A model generated the notes under the pieces. The model worked only from the letters and a program-made list of their open reading frames with translations. It had not been told where the DNA came from and made no database searches. Of a stretch of 64,000 nt of DNA, positions 21,562-28,757 are shown in pieces (positions within the stretch are counted from its first letter, which is position 1; every line of letters starts with the position of its first letter). The DNA comes from Litchfieldia alkalitelluris (GTDB taxonomy: Bacteria > Bacillota > Bacilli > Bacillales > Bacillaceae_L). The position numbers and the translations under genes were made by a program. Location: NCBI RefSeq assembly GCF_002019645.1, contig NZ_KV917374.1:1376696-1440695 (forward strand), given 5' to 3'.

Positions 21562-21759
21562 CTACTCTAGTTCTATTAGCCCCAATTCAATAGCTCTATT
21601 AGCGATAATATCATCAACATCCTGTGGCACATCGTCTAATGAACCGTATTCATATTGCCATAGATTCGTAAAGGAATCTACACACATAGGAAAGGCTGTC
21701 TGGTCTGCTCCTTGAACCTCTTGCTTTAATGCATTAATCAAACTATCCTTATTAATCAT
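21562..21759 (-). CDS. Small protein of unknown function
   Basis: A 65-residue acidic protein (MINKDSLINALKQEVQGADQ...) with no signal peptide or membrane segment. It is predicted to be mostly helical and ends in acidic residues. I do not recognise the family. ATG 21759 has AAGGAG 11 bases upstream. A GTG at 21771 would touch that site and is rejected. The good binding site and compact frame between two terminators suggest a real gene. It stands alone on the minus strand between menC and argS. Confidence 0.6.
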   Translation of the reverse strand: MINKDSLINALKQEVQGADQTAFPMCVDSFTNLWQYEYGSLDDVPQDVDDIIANRAIELGLIELE

Positions 21760-21937
21760 GTGCAAAAACACTCCTTTACAATATGTAATCGTACGATACT
21801 ATTATTTCAATTTGAAGCATTTTTATTAAAAAAATATGTTCAAATTTCAATACATTTTACGCATATAAATGGTGTTCAAACAATAGAACAGTCAAACCTT
21901 CATGGAAAAGTGGGTTTTACCTGTAGTAAATAAATGT

Positions 21938-21972
21938 TAAAGCACCACTTATTGATCTAAAGTGGTGCTTTA
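21938..21972 (-). terminator. Terminator of argS
   Basis: TAAAGCACCACTT at 21938-21950 pairs with AAGTGGTGCTTTA at 21960-21972. The hairpin is strong, but the T-tract on the minus strand is short. Confidence 0.7.
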
Positions 21973-21978
21973 GTTGGT

Positions 21979-23667
21979 TCACATCTCTTTGGGTGCACCT
22001 AATCCTAATAAACGCAATCCTTCTCCTAGAACAATTGCTACACTTTGAACGAGTGCTAATCTAGCTGGTCTTTCTTTTGTATCTGCTAAAATTTTCACAG
22101 TACCATAGTAGGAGTTAAACTCCTGAGCAAGGTCTAAAACATATTTTGCGATGACGGAAGGTTCGTATGAATAAAAACTACTTTCAATAACTTCTGGAAA
22201 TTCACTTAATCTTTTAATAACAGCCCAACTTTGAGGATCGTCCAATCCATCGTTTAAAGCAGTACTATACGCTCGACCCTTTCTTAAGATTGAGCATGCA
22301 CGAGCATGTGTATATTGTACATAAGGTCCTGTTGTTCCCTCGAATTTAAGCATATCTTCGATTGAAAATTCAATATTACTCATTCGTTCATTTTTTAAAT
22401 CATGAAAAATTAATGATCCAACTCCAACTAACTTTGCAATCTCCTCTTGGTTATTTAAAGTTGGATTTTTTTCATGAATGTTTTTTGCAGCAAGCTCAAT
22501 GGCTTCTCTAATCACGTCCTCTAACAGCACTACTTTTCCTTTTCTTGTCGACATCTTCTTACCATCTTTTAAAATAAAGCCGAAAGGAATATGATTCATA
22601 TCATCAGCCCATGTGTAACCCATCTTTTTTAACACTAAAAAGAGCTGTTTAAAATGTAAGCTTTGTTCTTGACCAACAACATATAAAGCTTTTTGAAATT
22701 GATAGTTTTCTTGACGGTAGAGTGCAGCGCTAATATCTCTCGTTGCATAAAGAGTCGCTCCATCAGACTTTCTAATTAAGCAGGGAGGAAGGTCATGGTC
22801 AGATAAATCTACAACCTCCGCACCGTCTGAAGTTGAAAGTAAGTTTTTTTCCTTGATTAATTGAACTGTATCCTTGATTTTATCATTATAAAAGGCTTCA
22901 CCGTGATACGAGTCAAAGGAAATTCCAAGCAACTTATAGATTTTAGCAAATTCCTTTAATGATTCATTTTTAAACCATGTCCAAAGTGAGGCAGCTTCCT
23001 GATCACCGTCTTCGAGCTTTTTAAACCATAATCTTGCTTCATCATCCAGTTCTGGTTGAAGCAATGCCACATCATGGAATTTTACATAAAGTTTTAACAA
23101 TTCTTGGATAGGGTTTTGTTTAACAACATTTTCGTCCCCCCATTGTTTATAGGCGACAATCAGTTTCCCAAACTGGGTTCCCCAATCTCCAAGATGGTTG
23201 ATTCGAATAGTATTAAACCCGCATTTAGTAGCAATATTCGCAAGTGCATAACCAATAACAGTAGATCGCAAATGTCCCATAGAAAAAGGCTTTGCAATAT
23301 TAGGGGAGGAGAAATCTATGACTATATTTTCATCGTTTCCTAAGCTACTATCACCATAATTAGCTTTTTGTGTGAGAATTAGATTTAGTGTTTCTATACT
23401 AAAAGTGCTTTTATTCAGAAAACAGTTAATGTATGGTCCATCAGATACAATTTGTTCAAACAGTGGATGAGTTAGGTTTTCCGCTATCTCGCTTGCGATG
23501 ACTTGAGGTGATTTTTTAAATTTCTTTGCTAAAATAAAACAAGGAAAAGCGTAATCTCCTTGTTGCTGATATCTAGGCTTCTCAATTAGTGGCAAGACTT
23601 CGTCTAGTGATAATGCGCCATCTAAATTGTTTTCTAATAATTTAGCAAAACTATTTTTATAATTCAT
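21979..23667 (-). CDS. argS: Arginine-tRNA ligase (streptococcal/enterococcal-like type)
   Basis: ArgS charges tRNA-Arg with arginine. It is a class I synthetase with an N-terminal additional domain (residues 1-100), a catalytic domain, and a C-terminal anticodon-binding DALR domain (YVQYTHARACSILRKG onward). In the signature region NIAKPFSMGHLRSTVIG the first His of the HIGH motif is Ser. The KMSK region reads GKKMSTRKGKVVLLED. This form resembles the ArgRS of streptococci and enterococci more than B. subtilis ArgS, so the gene may be a replacement or a second copy. ATG 23667 (562 residues) follows AAAGGTGG by about 8 bases. An arginine T-box lies about 1.3 kb upstream on the same strand. 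Confidence 0.93.
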   Translation of the reverse strand: MNYKNSFAKLLENNLDGALSLDEVLPLIEKPRYQQQGDYAFPCFILAKKFKKSPQVIASEIAENLTHPLFEQIVSDGPYINCFLNKSTFSIETLNLILTQKANYGDSSLGNDENIVIDFSSPNIAKPFSMGHLRSTVIGYALANIATKCGFNTIRINHLGDWGTQFGKLIVAYKQWGDENVVKQNPIQELLKLYVKFHDVALLQPELDDEARLWFKKLEDGDQEAASLWTWFKNESLKEFAKIYKLLGISFDSYHGEAFYNDKIKDTVQLIKEKNLLSTSDGAEVVDLSDHDLPPCLIRKSDGATLYATRDISAALYRQENYQFQKALYVVGQEQSLHFKQLFLVLKKMGYTWADDMNHIPFGFILKDGKKMSTRKGKVVLLEDVIREAIELAAKNIHEKNPTLNNQEEIAKLVGVGSLIFHDLKNERMSNIEFSIEDMLKFEGTTGPYVQYTHARACSILRKGRAYSTALNDGLDDPQSWAVIKRLSEFPEVIESSFYSYEPSVIAKYVLDLAQEFNSYYGTVKILADTKERPARLALVQSVAIVLGEGLRLLGLGAPKEM

Positions 23668-23692
23668 GTTTGATTCCACCTTTTGTTAGATT

Positions 23693-23910
23693 ATGTCTAC
23701 CCTGAAAATACCTAATGATGTAGAGTTCCATGAGCTGCAATCCACTTGCTTTCCGCGGGGTGGTCCGTGAGCCTCCTCGTCGCCAGGGGCGGGCTCCTGT
23801 GGGGTCTCACGAGACCACTGGATCCCGCAGGAGTCAAGTGGCTCTCCGCTCATTCCACACTGAGTAAGTACCTATTTTCATTCTCCATGGTTCGAATAAA
23901 ATTAGCATGG
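23693..23910 (+). repeat. Family A GC-rich repeat, copy A1
   Basis: It begins with the flank module CTACCCTGAAAATACC and carries a GC-rich core at about 23731-23864. The core is a large imperfect inverted repeat: TCCACTTG pairs with CAAGTGG, TCCGCGGGG with ATCCCGCA, GGTCCGTGAG with CTCACGAGACC. It starts about 25 bases upstream of the argS start codon. Open frames inside it are by-products of its GC content. Confidence 0.88.
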
Positions 23911-23929
23911 AAGTCTACCCTGAAAAAAG

Positions 23930-24052
23930 AAATGCGGAAGGCGCTCGTTCATCGGCGACAGGCATAAGACGAGCCATCTAGAAGGTTGCTTTTTAACCTT
24001 CTTGCCGGATTGACTTAGACCTGAGAGCCGATAGCGCCTGAAGCTAGACACT
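23930..24052 (+). repeat. Family C repeat, copy C1
   Basis: It runs from GCGGAAGGCGCTCG to GATAGCGCCTGAAGCTAGACA. The ends carry GGCGCT and AGCGCC as an inverted repeat, with an inner hairpin AGAAGGTT / AACCTTCT. A shorter, diverged copy lies at 57424-57510. Similar GGCGCT...AGCGCC...CTAGACA elements occur in the intergenic regions of many Bacillaceae genomes, as I recall. Confidence 0.75.
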
Positions 24053-24150
24053 AAGCTAAATATAATTTTTCATACTCCATGGTGCTAATTTTAATTAGCA
24101 TAGATGTCTACCCTGAAAATACCTAGGTCAGAGAGTTTCAATTCCCTTAC

Positions 24151-24445
24151 TAATGCCCAAAGCCCTACAAAGGGAATAAAAAGCGTTGTTTCATTCCCTT
24201 TCTCATGCACAAAGCTCAACAAAGGGAATGAAAAGCATTGTTTCATTCCTTTTCTCATGCCAAAAGCTATCCAAAGGGAATGAAAACCATTGTTTCATTC
24301 CTTTTCTCATGCCAAAAGCTATCCAAAGGGAATGAAAAGCATTGTTTCATTCCTTTTCTCATGCCAAAAGCTATCCAAAGGGAATGAAAAGCGTTGTTTG
24401 ATTCCCTTTCTCATGCACAAAGCCTATGAAAGGGAATGAAAGATA
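24151..24445 (-). repeat. Family B palindromic repeat array, about 5.7 units
   Basis: About six tandem 52-bp units carry AAAGGGAATGAAAAGCATTG and then a copy of ATTCC[C/T]TTTCTCATGC. Each can form a hairpin. Some units differ at the second arm (ATTCCTTTT, not ATTCCCTTT), which weakens the stem. The array sits between two flank modules identical in type to those that bracket family A cores. Confidence 0.9.
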
Positions 24446-24540
24446 TTCGAGACCGAAAGATCAGTAGTTGTCTAGTTGCTCTACCTCCACACTGAGTGAA
24501 CAAAACATTTGCATTCTCCATGGTACGAATTAAATTAGCA

Positions 24541-24765
24541 TGAAAGTCTTACCTGAAAATAACTTTGGTTGTGGAGTTCCATGAGCTACGGATCCACTGC
24601 TTTCCGCGGGGTGGTCCGTGAGCCTCCTCGTCGCCAGGGGCTCAGCTCCTGCGGGGTCTCGCGAGACCACTGGATCCCGCAGGAGTCAAGTGGCTCTCCG
24701 CTCATTCCACACTGAGGAGGAAACATTTTTTCATACACCATGGTGCGAAATACTTATTTAGCATG
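24541..24765 (+). repeat. Family A GC-rich repeat, copy A2
   Basis: The core at about 24581-24716 carries the same paired arms as A1 (TTTCCGCGGGGTGGTCCGTG and later GAGACCACTGGATCCCGCAG). It is flanked by CTGAAAATAAC on the left and ACACCATGGTGCGAA on the right. Confidence 0.9.
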
Positions 24766-24945
24766 GGTGTCTAACCTGAAAATACCTAATGATTTAGAGT
24801 TCCATAAGCTGCAATCCACTCGCGGGATACCGCGGGGTGGTCCGTGAGTCTCCTCGTCGCCAGGGGCGCGCTCCTGTGGGGTCTCCACGAGACCACTATA
24901 TCCCGCAGGAGTCAAGTGACTCTCCGCTCATTCTAGAGTTAGTAT
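24766..24945 (+). repeat. Family A GC-rich repeat, copy A3
   Basis: It follows A2 directly with one shared flank module (GTCTAACCTGAAAATACC). Its core reads CCACTCGCGGGATACCGCGG and ends at about 24935 with TCTCCGCTCATTC. It ends about 25 bases from the terminator arm of the arginine T-box. Confidence 0.9.
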
Positions 24946-24965
24946 TTTAGCTAAGCCCCCAAGAT

Positions 24966-25203
24966 AAAACAAAAACCCCGTCTCTATTCATAGAGACGGG
25001 GTTCCCGCGGTACCACTCTTATTGTTCATATTGAACCAGCTTACTTTGATAACGAGGAATTCCCCGACCGACCCTACTAGTTTTTCAGGTGGTATCTCTG
25101 AAGTGCGGTTCATAATGAAGATTTGTTAGGCTTTCACCAACCCTAACTCGCTTTGAAAATCATTCAATACTACTCTCTTCGTCATTGACACGTTCTATGT
25201 GAT
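24966..25203 (-). promoter_or_regulatory. T-box riboswitch, arginine specifier CGC
   Basis: On the minus strand the leader has the T-box landmarks in order: AGAGAGTA (25178-25171), the AGCGAG and GGTGAAAGCC parts of stem I, the specifier loop GAAC-CGC-ACTTCAGAG with CGC (Arg) at 25107-25105, the T-box TGGTACCGCG (25015-25006), and a strong terminator. In the terminator AACCCCGTCTCTA (from 25002) pairs with the stretch back to 24974 and is followed by T residues. Uncharged tRNA-Arg should favour the antiterminator. The next minus-strand gene is argS, which agrees with the specifier, but about 1.28 kb of repeats intervene. Confidence 0.93.
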
Positions 25204-25210
25204 TTTTGTT

Positions 25211-25239
25211 ATTATATAAAATTCTTATCAGAATTACAA
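25211..25239 (-). promoter_or_regulatory. Sigma-A-type promoter of the arginine T-box leader
   Basis: On the minus strand, TTGTAA (25239-25234) is followed by 17 bases and TATAAT (25216-25211). It starts just after the ktrB stop and places the transcript start near 25203, right at the beginning of the leader. Confidence 0.75.
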
Positions 25240-25244
25240 TAAAT

Positions 25245-26597
25245 TTATCCAATGATAATACGTTCTTTTGGGTAATGATATTTCACTTCATCGGTTTCTC
25301 TGTTAATTAAAAAGATAAAGGAGAGAATGCCGATTCGCCCAATAAACATTAATAAGATAATAATTACTTTTCCAATTGAACTGAGTTCTGGGGTAATCCC
25401 CATTGATAGACCTGTCGTACCGAAAGCTGATGTTACTTCAAATAAGATTTCAACGGTAGAAAAGGGCTCTGTAAACCTTAAAATAATAACAGAAATAAAG
25501 CAAAGTAAACCAGCCATCATTGTTACCGCTAATGATCGTAAAACATCATCAGGGTGAAGCTCTCGTTTGAATATTTTAATAGATTTATAGCCACGAGCAA
25601 AGCTGTATAAAAATAATAAGTTTAATGCGAATGTTGTTGTTCTTACACCTCCGCCAACTGAACTAGGAGATGCACCAATAAACATCAGAAAACAAATTAA
25701 AAGCAATGTCGGTTCTGAAAATAAGCTAACATCCATTGTTGCAAGTCCACCGTTTCGTGTCGTAGATGATTGGAAAAATGCATAAAAAAAGGATTCATGC
25801 CAAGTTTTATCGGAAAAGAAATAATTCCATTCAAGTAATAAAATTGCGACTGTCCCAAAAATCATTAATCCGAAGAAAGTGATTGTTGTTAATTTGGTAT
25901 AAAGAGAAAAACGATATTTCATACTTTTATCCTTATTAAAAATAAAATCCTTTACCTCTATGAGAACAGGAAATCCAATGGCTCCAAGTGTTAGAAGAAT
26001 GATATTAATAAATTGAACAAAATAGTCATTTGCAAATGGAATTAAGGATGCTCCGGTGATATCAAATCCAGCATTTGTTGTTGCACTGACAGATGCAAAT
26101 AATCCTTGCAAATAGGCTTCTTGCCAAGTAGAATAATATTTCATAAAATATGTACCTAATACCGCAGCACCAATTAATTCAATGATAATGATGATTAAAA
26201 GTATTTGTTTCATCAAGCTTACAAGCCCTGATAAGTTTGACTGATTTTGATCAGTCATAATAAGTCTTCGTTCTTTTAAACCAATTTTCTTCCCAATCAA
26301 CAGCCAGAAAAAAGTCCCAAGGGTCATAATCCCAATTCCACCAAATTGCAGAATAAACATCAAGATGAAAATCCCGGCTGTGCTAAAAGTATCAGCTGTT
26401 GAAACGACACCCAAGCCAGTTACACTAATTGCACTAACTGCAGTGAATATCACATCAATGAACGACCAATTTACTCCAGGCTTTAATGCGATTGGGAGAC
26501 TTAATAATGATACCGATATAATGACTGCTAAAAGATAAAATGACACAATCAGCTGTGCAGGTGAAAGGGTATTAATTTTTTTCTTTAGTAAATACAT
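25245..26597 (-). CDS. ktrB: Potassium uptake channel subunit, KtrB/TrkH family
   Basis: KtrB is the membrane ion-translocating subunit of a Na-coupled K uptake system. The 450-residue protein has four repeats of the membrane-pore-membrane type. Selectivity-filter segments are visible as AISVTGLGVV, ATTNAGFDITG, SSTTRNGGLATMD and FGTTGLSMGI, each with the key Gly. It starts 5 bases after the ktrA stop, so the two form one unit. The N-terminus (LSPAQLIVS) resembles the B. subtilis KtrD/KtrB group, and I cannot tell the two systems apart with certainty. Confidence 0.9.
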   Translation of the reverse strand: MYLLKKKINTLSPAQLIVSFYLLAVIISVSLLSLPIALKPGVNWSFIDVIFTAVSAISVTGLGVVSTADTFSTAGIFILMFILQFGGIGIMTLGTFFWLLIGKKIGLKERRLIMTDQNQSNLSGLVSLMKQILLIIIIIELIGAAVLGTYFMKYYSTWQEAYLQGLFASVSATTNAGFDITGASLIPFANDYFVQFINIILLTLGAIGFPVLIEVKDFIFNKDKSMKYRFSLYTKLTTITFFGLMIFGTVAILLLEWNYFFSDKTWHESFFYAFFQSSTTRNGGLATMDVSLFSEPTLLLICFLMFIGASPSSVGGGVRTTTFALNLLFLYSFARGYKSIKIFKRELHPDDVLRSLAVTMMAGLLCFISVIILRFTEPFSTVEILFEVTSAFGTTGLSMGITPELSSIGKVIIILLMFIGRIGILSFIFLINRETDEVKYHYPKERIIIG

Positions 26598-26602
26598 TGT
26601 AT

Positions 26603-27262
26603 TTAAACACCATCTTCTTCAAAACGTGTTAAATCTCGATTACGACCTATCATAATTAATATATCTCCCTTATTAATAACCTCATCAGGTGTAGGAGAAA
26701 TTTTAACATCTTCATTTGTTTGGATACCAACGATGTTACAGCCATACTTATGAGATACACTTAATTGTTCTAAGGTTTTATTATGAACCTTCTCAGTGGC
26801 AATAATTTCCACAATACTATAATCCTTTGAAATCTCAATATAGTCAATCATTTTCTCAGATATGATATGATGAGCAATCCTTTTTGCCATATCTCTTTCA
26901 GGATGGATCACTTTGTCCGCACCAATTTTATCAAGCACTTTTTGATGATAAGAATTAATTGCCTTTACCCACACCTGTTTTACTCCTAATTCTTTAAGTA
27001 AAAGGGTGGTAAGAATACTTGCTTCAATATTTTCACCAAGTGATACAAATACATGGTCAACATTTTTAATTCCAATTTGTTTTAATGTATTTTCATCAAT
27101 TGTATTAGCCACTACAGCATGTGTAGAATATTGACTATACAAATTAACTTTTTCTTCATTTTTATCAACAGCTAATACTTCTACACCCATTTCATGAAAT
27201 TCCTTAACAAGGTTTCCACCGAAATGCCCTAAACCTAAAACAGCAAATTGTTTTCTCAACAT
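26603..27262 (-). CDS. ktrA: Potassium channel regulatory subunit, KtrA/KtrC family
   Basis: This cytoplasmic RCK protein of 219 residues gates KtrB. The N-terminal RCK_N Rossmann fold begins with FAVLGLGHFGGNLVKEF, with the acidic residue AVDKNEEKV at the end of strand 2, and binds ATP/ADP. The C-terminal RCK_C domain (residues 135-219) is the site where c-di-AMP binds in relatives. ATG 27262 lies 5 bases after GGAGG, while TTG 27274 overlaps that site. I found no c-di-AMP riboswitch in the 200 bases upstream. Sequence resembles B. subtilis KtrC slightly more than KtrA. Confidence 0.9.
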   Translation of the reverse strand: MLRKQFAVLGLGHFGGNLVKEFHEMGVEVLAVDKNEEKVNLYSQYSTHAVVANTIDENTLKQIGIKNVDHVFVSLGENIEASILTTLLLKELGVKQVWVKAINSYHQKVLDKIGADKVIHPERDMAKRIAHHIISEKMIDYIEISKDYSIVEIIATEKVHNKTLEQLSVSHKYGCNIVGIQTNEDVKISPTPDEVINKGDILIMIGRNRDLTRFEEDGV

Positions 27263-27423
27263 GATTTCCTCCAAGTGCTTTAACGTACAATGATACGATT
27301 TTAACAGGATTTAGTTTTATAGTAAATTATCATTTCAGTTAATATGAAAATTATATGTGATGGATTGTTTAAATCTTATTGTTTACAGGGTTTCTGATGT
27401 AAATACACATTAGGGATGAAAAG

Positions 27424-27463
27424 ATAAAAAAACTGATCTACATTATAAATGAGATCAGTTTTC
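27424..27463 (-). terminator. Terminator of the zinc-binding lipoprotein gene
   Basis: AACTGATCT at 27431-27439 pairs with AGATCAGTT at 27452-27460. T residues follow on the minus strand, just after the stop at 27480. There is also a short T-run on the plus strand. Confidence 0.8.
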
Positions 27464-27479
27464 GGTTATGTTTCTTTAT

Positions 27480-28700
27480 TTAGTTCATCGCTTTTTTCAA
27501 TGTTTCTATATTTTTTCTCATGATACTAAAGTAATCTTCATTATCTTTGATTTCATCTTCTGTTAATGATTCAAGATTGTGAAGGGTAAGAGCTTCGGCA
27601 CCAATTTCCTTTTGAACAACTTCGGATACTTTTCCAGTTATATTTTGCTCGAATATTACATATTTAATTTCGTGTTCTTTTGCTGTTTCAATAATTGTTT
27701 GTAATTGTTTTTGTGATGGTTCTTGTGTTGGTGAAAGACCAGATACACTAATTTGATGGATACCATATCGGTTTTCCCAATAACCATAAGCGGCATGTGA
27801 AACTAATATTTCTTTATTCTGAGCCTCATCAACAACTTGCTTGAATTCCTGATTTAAGGTTTCTAACTCAGTCTTTAACTCTAAATAATTCGTTTCAAAA
27901 CTTTCCTCAAACTCTGGAGCGAGTTTAATTAGCTCGTTTTTAATATTTTCAGCTAATGTGATAGATAAAATCGGATCAATCCATACATGTGGGTCTTCAT
28001 CACCATGATCATGCTCATCTTCAGTACTTTCTTCTTCCTCATGAGCATGTTCATCGTCAGCGTGCTGTTCTTCTTCCTCATGAGCATGTTCATCGTCAGC
28101 GTGCTGTTCTTCTTCCTCATGGGCATGTTCATCGTCAACGTGATGCTCTTCTTCCTCATGGGCATGTTCATCGTCAACGTGATGCTCTTCTTCCTCATGG
28201 GCATGTTCATCGTCAACGTGATGCTCTTCTTCCTCATGGGCATGTTCATCGTCAGCGTGCTGTTCTTCTTCCTCATGAGCATGTTCATCGTCAGCGTGGT
28301 GCTCTTCTTCCTCATGAGCATGTTCACCGTCTTCATTTGCTATCAGTTCAATTCCAGCAGAAGCTTCGATAAACGTAACTTTTTCATTTTTTAGTGTTTC
28401 TTTAGCAGAATCTACAAAGCTTTCAAGACCTACTCCAGAATAAATAAACCCAGCTGCTTCAGCAATTTGAGTCATCGTTTTTGGTGTAGGTTCAAAGGAA
28501 TGTGCATCAGAACCAGGTGGAATCACACTTTCTACAGAAACATATCCTCCTCCAATTCGTTCTGCAAAGTATTCTAACGGATAAATAGTTGTATATATCT
28601 TTATTTTCTCATCTGTTTTACTAGTTTGCTCACCTGAACAACCTGATAAAAACAGTGATATGATTAAAATAAGTGAAAAAATAAGTGCTTTTAATTTCAT
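27480..28700 (-). CDS. Zinc ABC transporter substrate-binding lipoprotein (ZnuA/AdcA family)
   Basis: A cluster A-1 metal-binding lipoprotein of 406 residues. The signal peptide ends at lipobox LSGC (Cys21). The zinc ligands expected of the family are seen in PGSDAHSFEPTP, DEDPHVWIDP, VSHAAYGYW and the C-terminal YVIFEQN region. Between them lies a histidine-rich acidic insert (residues about 126-236) made of seven 13-residue units of type EHAHEEEEHHVDD and a partial eighth. Such loops are thought to scavenge zinc. AAAGGGG precedes the ATG. No permease or ATPase gene is adjacent, so partners must lie elsewhere. A Zur-type operator overlaps the promoter. Confidence 0.92.
   Translation of the reverse strand: MKLKALIFSLILIISLFLSGCSGEQTSKTDEKIKIYTTIYPLEYFAERIGGGYVSVESVIPPGSDAHSFEPTPKTMTQIAEAAGFIYSGVGLESFVDSAKETLKNEKVTFIEASAGIELIANEDGEHAHEEEEHHADDEHAHEEEEQHADDEHAHEEEEHHVDDEHAHEEEEHHVDDEHAHEEEEHHVDDEHAHEEEEQHADDEHAHEEEEQHADDEHAHEEEESTEDEHDHGDEDPHVWIDPILSITLAENIKNELIKLAPEFEESFETNYLELKTELETLNQEFKQVVDEAQNKEILVSHAAYGYWENRYGIHQISVSGLSPTQEPSQKQLQTIIETAKEHEIKYVIFEQNITGKVSEVVQKEIGAEALTLHNLESLTEDEIKDNEDYFSIMRKNIETLKKAMN
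28026..28325 (-). repeat. 39-bp in-frame minisatellite coding for histidine-rich units
   Basis: Seven 39-base units (28053-28325) and a partial eighth repeat inside the zinc-lipoprotein gene. Units fall into HHADD, QHADD and HHVDD types, in runs of identical neighbours, which points to recent copying or loss by slippage or recombination. Open frames on the other strand and other frames here are by-products of the repeat. Confidence 0.93.
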
Positions 28701-28730
28701 TGTGTTCCCCTTTCAGTAAATAGCTCCAAC

Positions 28731-28757
28731 ATATTATATCGTAACTGTTACGATTTG
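28731..28757 (-). promoter_or_regulatory. Zur operator overlapping the -10 of the zinc lipoprotein gene
   Basis: ATCGTAACTGTTACGAT at 28738-28754 is a near-perfect palindrome that fits the Bacillus Zur box (TCGTAATnATTACGA type) with one change per half. TATAAT on the minus strand (28738-28733) adjoins it. Zur with zinc would block the promoter, which matches the zinc-uptake gene 40 bases downstream. Confidence 0.82.

Noticed and set aside
23746-23967. 73-residue plus-strand frame upstream of argS
   Set aside because: It lies wholly in repeats A1 and C1 and has no binding site. Similar frames appear in other A copies (31495-31689, 49105-49389).
23668-24965. Transposable element or integron carrying the repeats between T-box and argS
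   Set aside because: No transposase or integrase frame exists in the stretch, and the copies show internal hairpins but no consistent terminal inverted repeats or target duplications that I could confirm.
27263-27423. c-di-AMP riboswitch before ktrA
   Set aside because: Expected from B. subtilis ktrAB, but the stretch shows no recognisable aptamer elements.
27953-28394. Three open frames overlapping the zinc lipoprotein gene on both strands
   Set aside because: They are other-frame translations of the 39-base minisatellite. The lipoprotein frame has signal peptide, family motifs and ribosome binding site.
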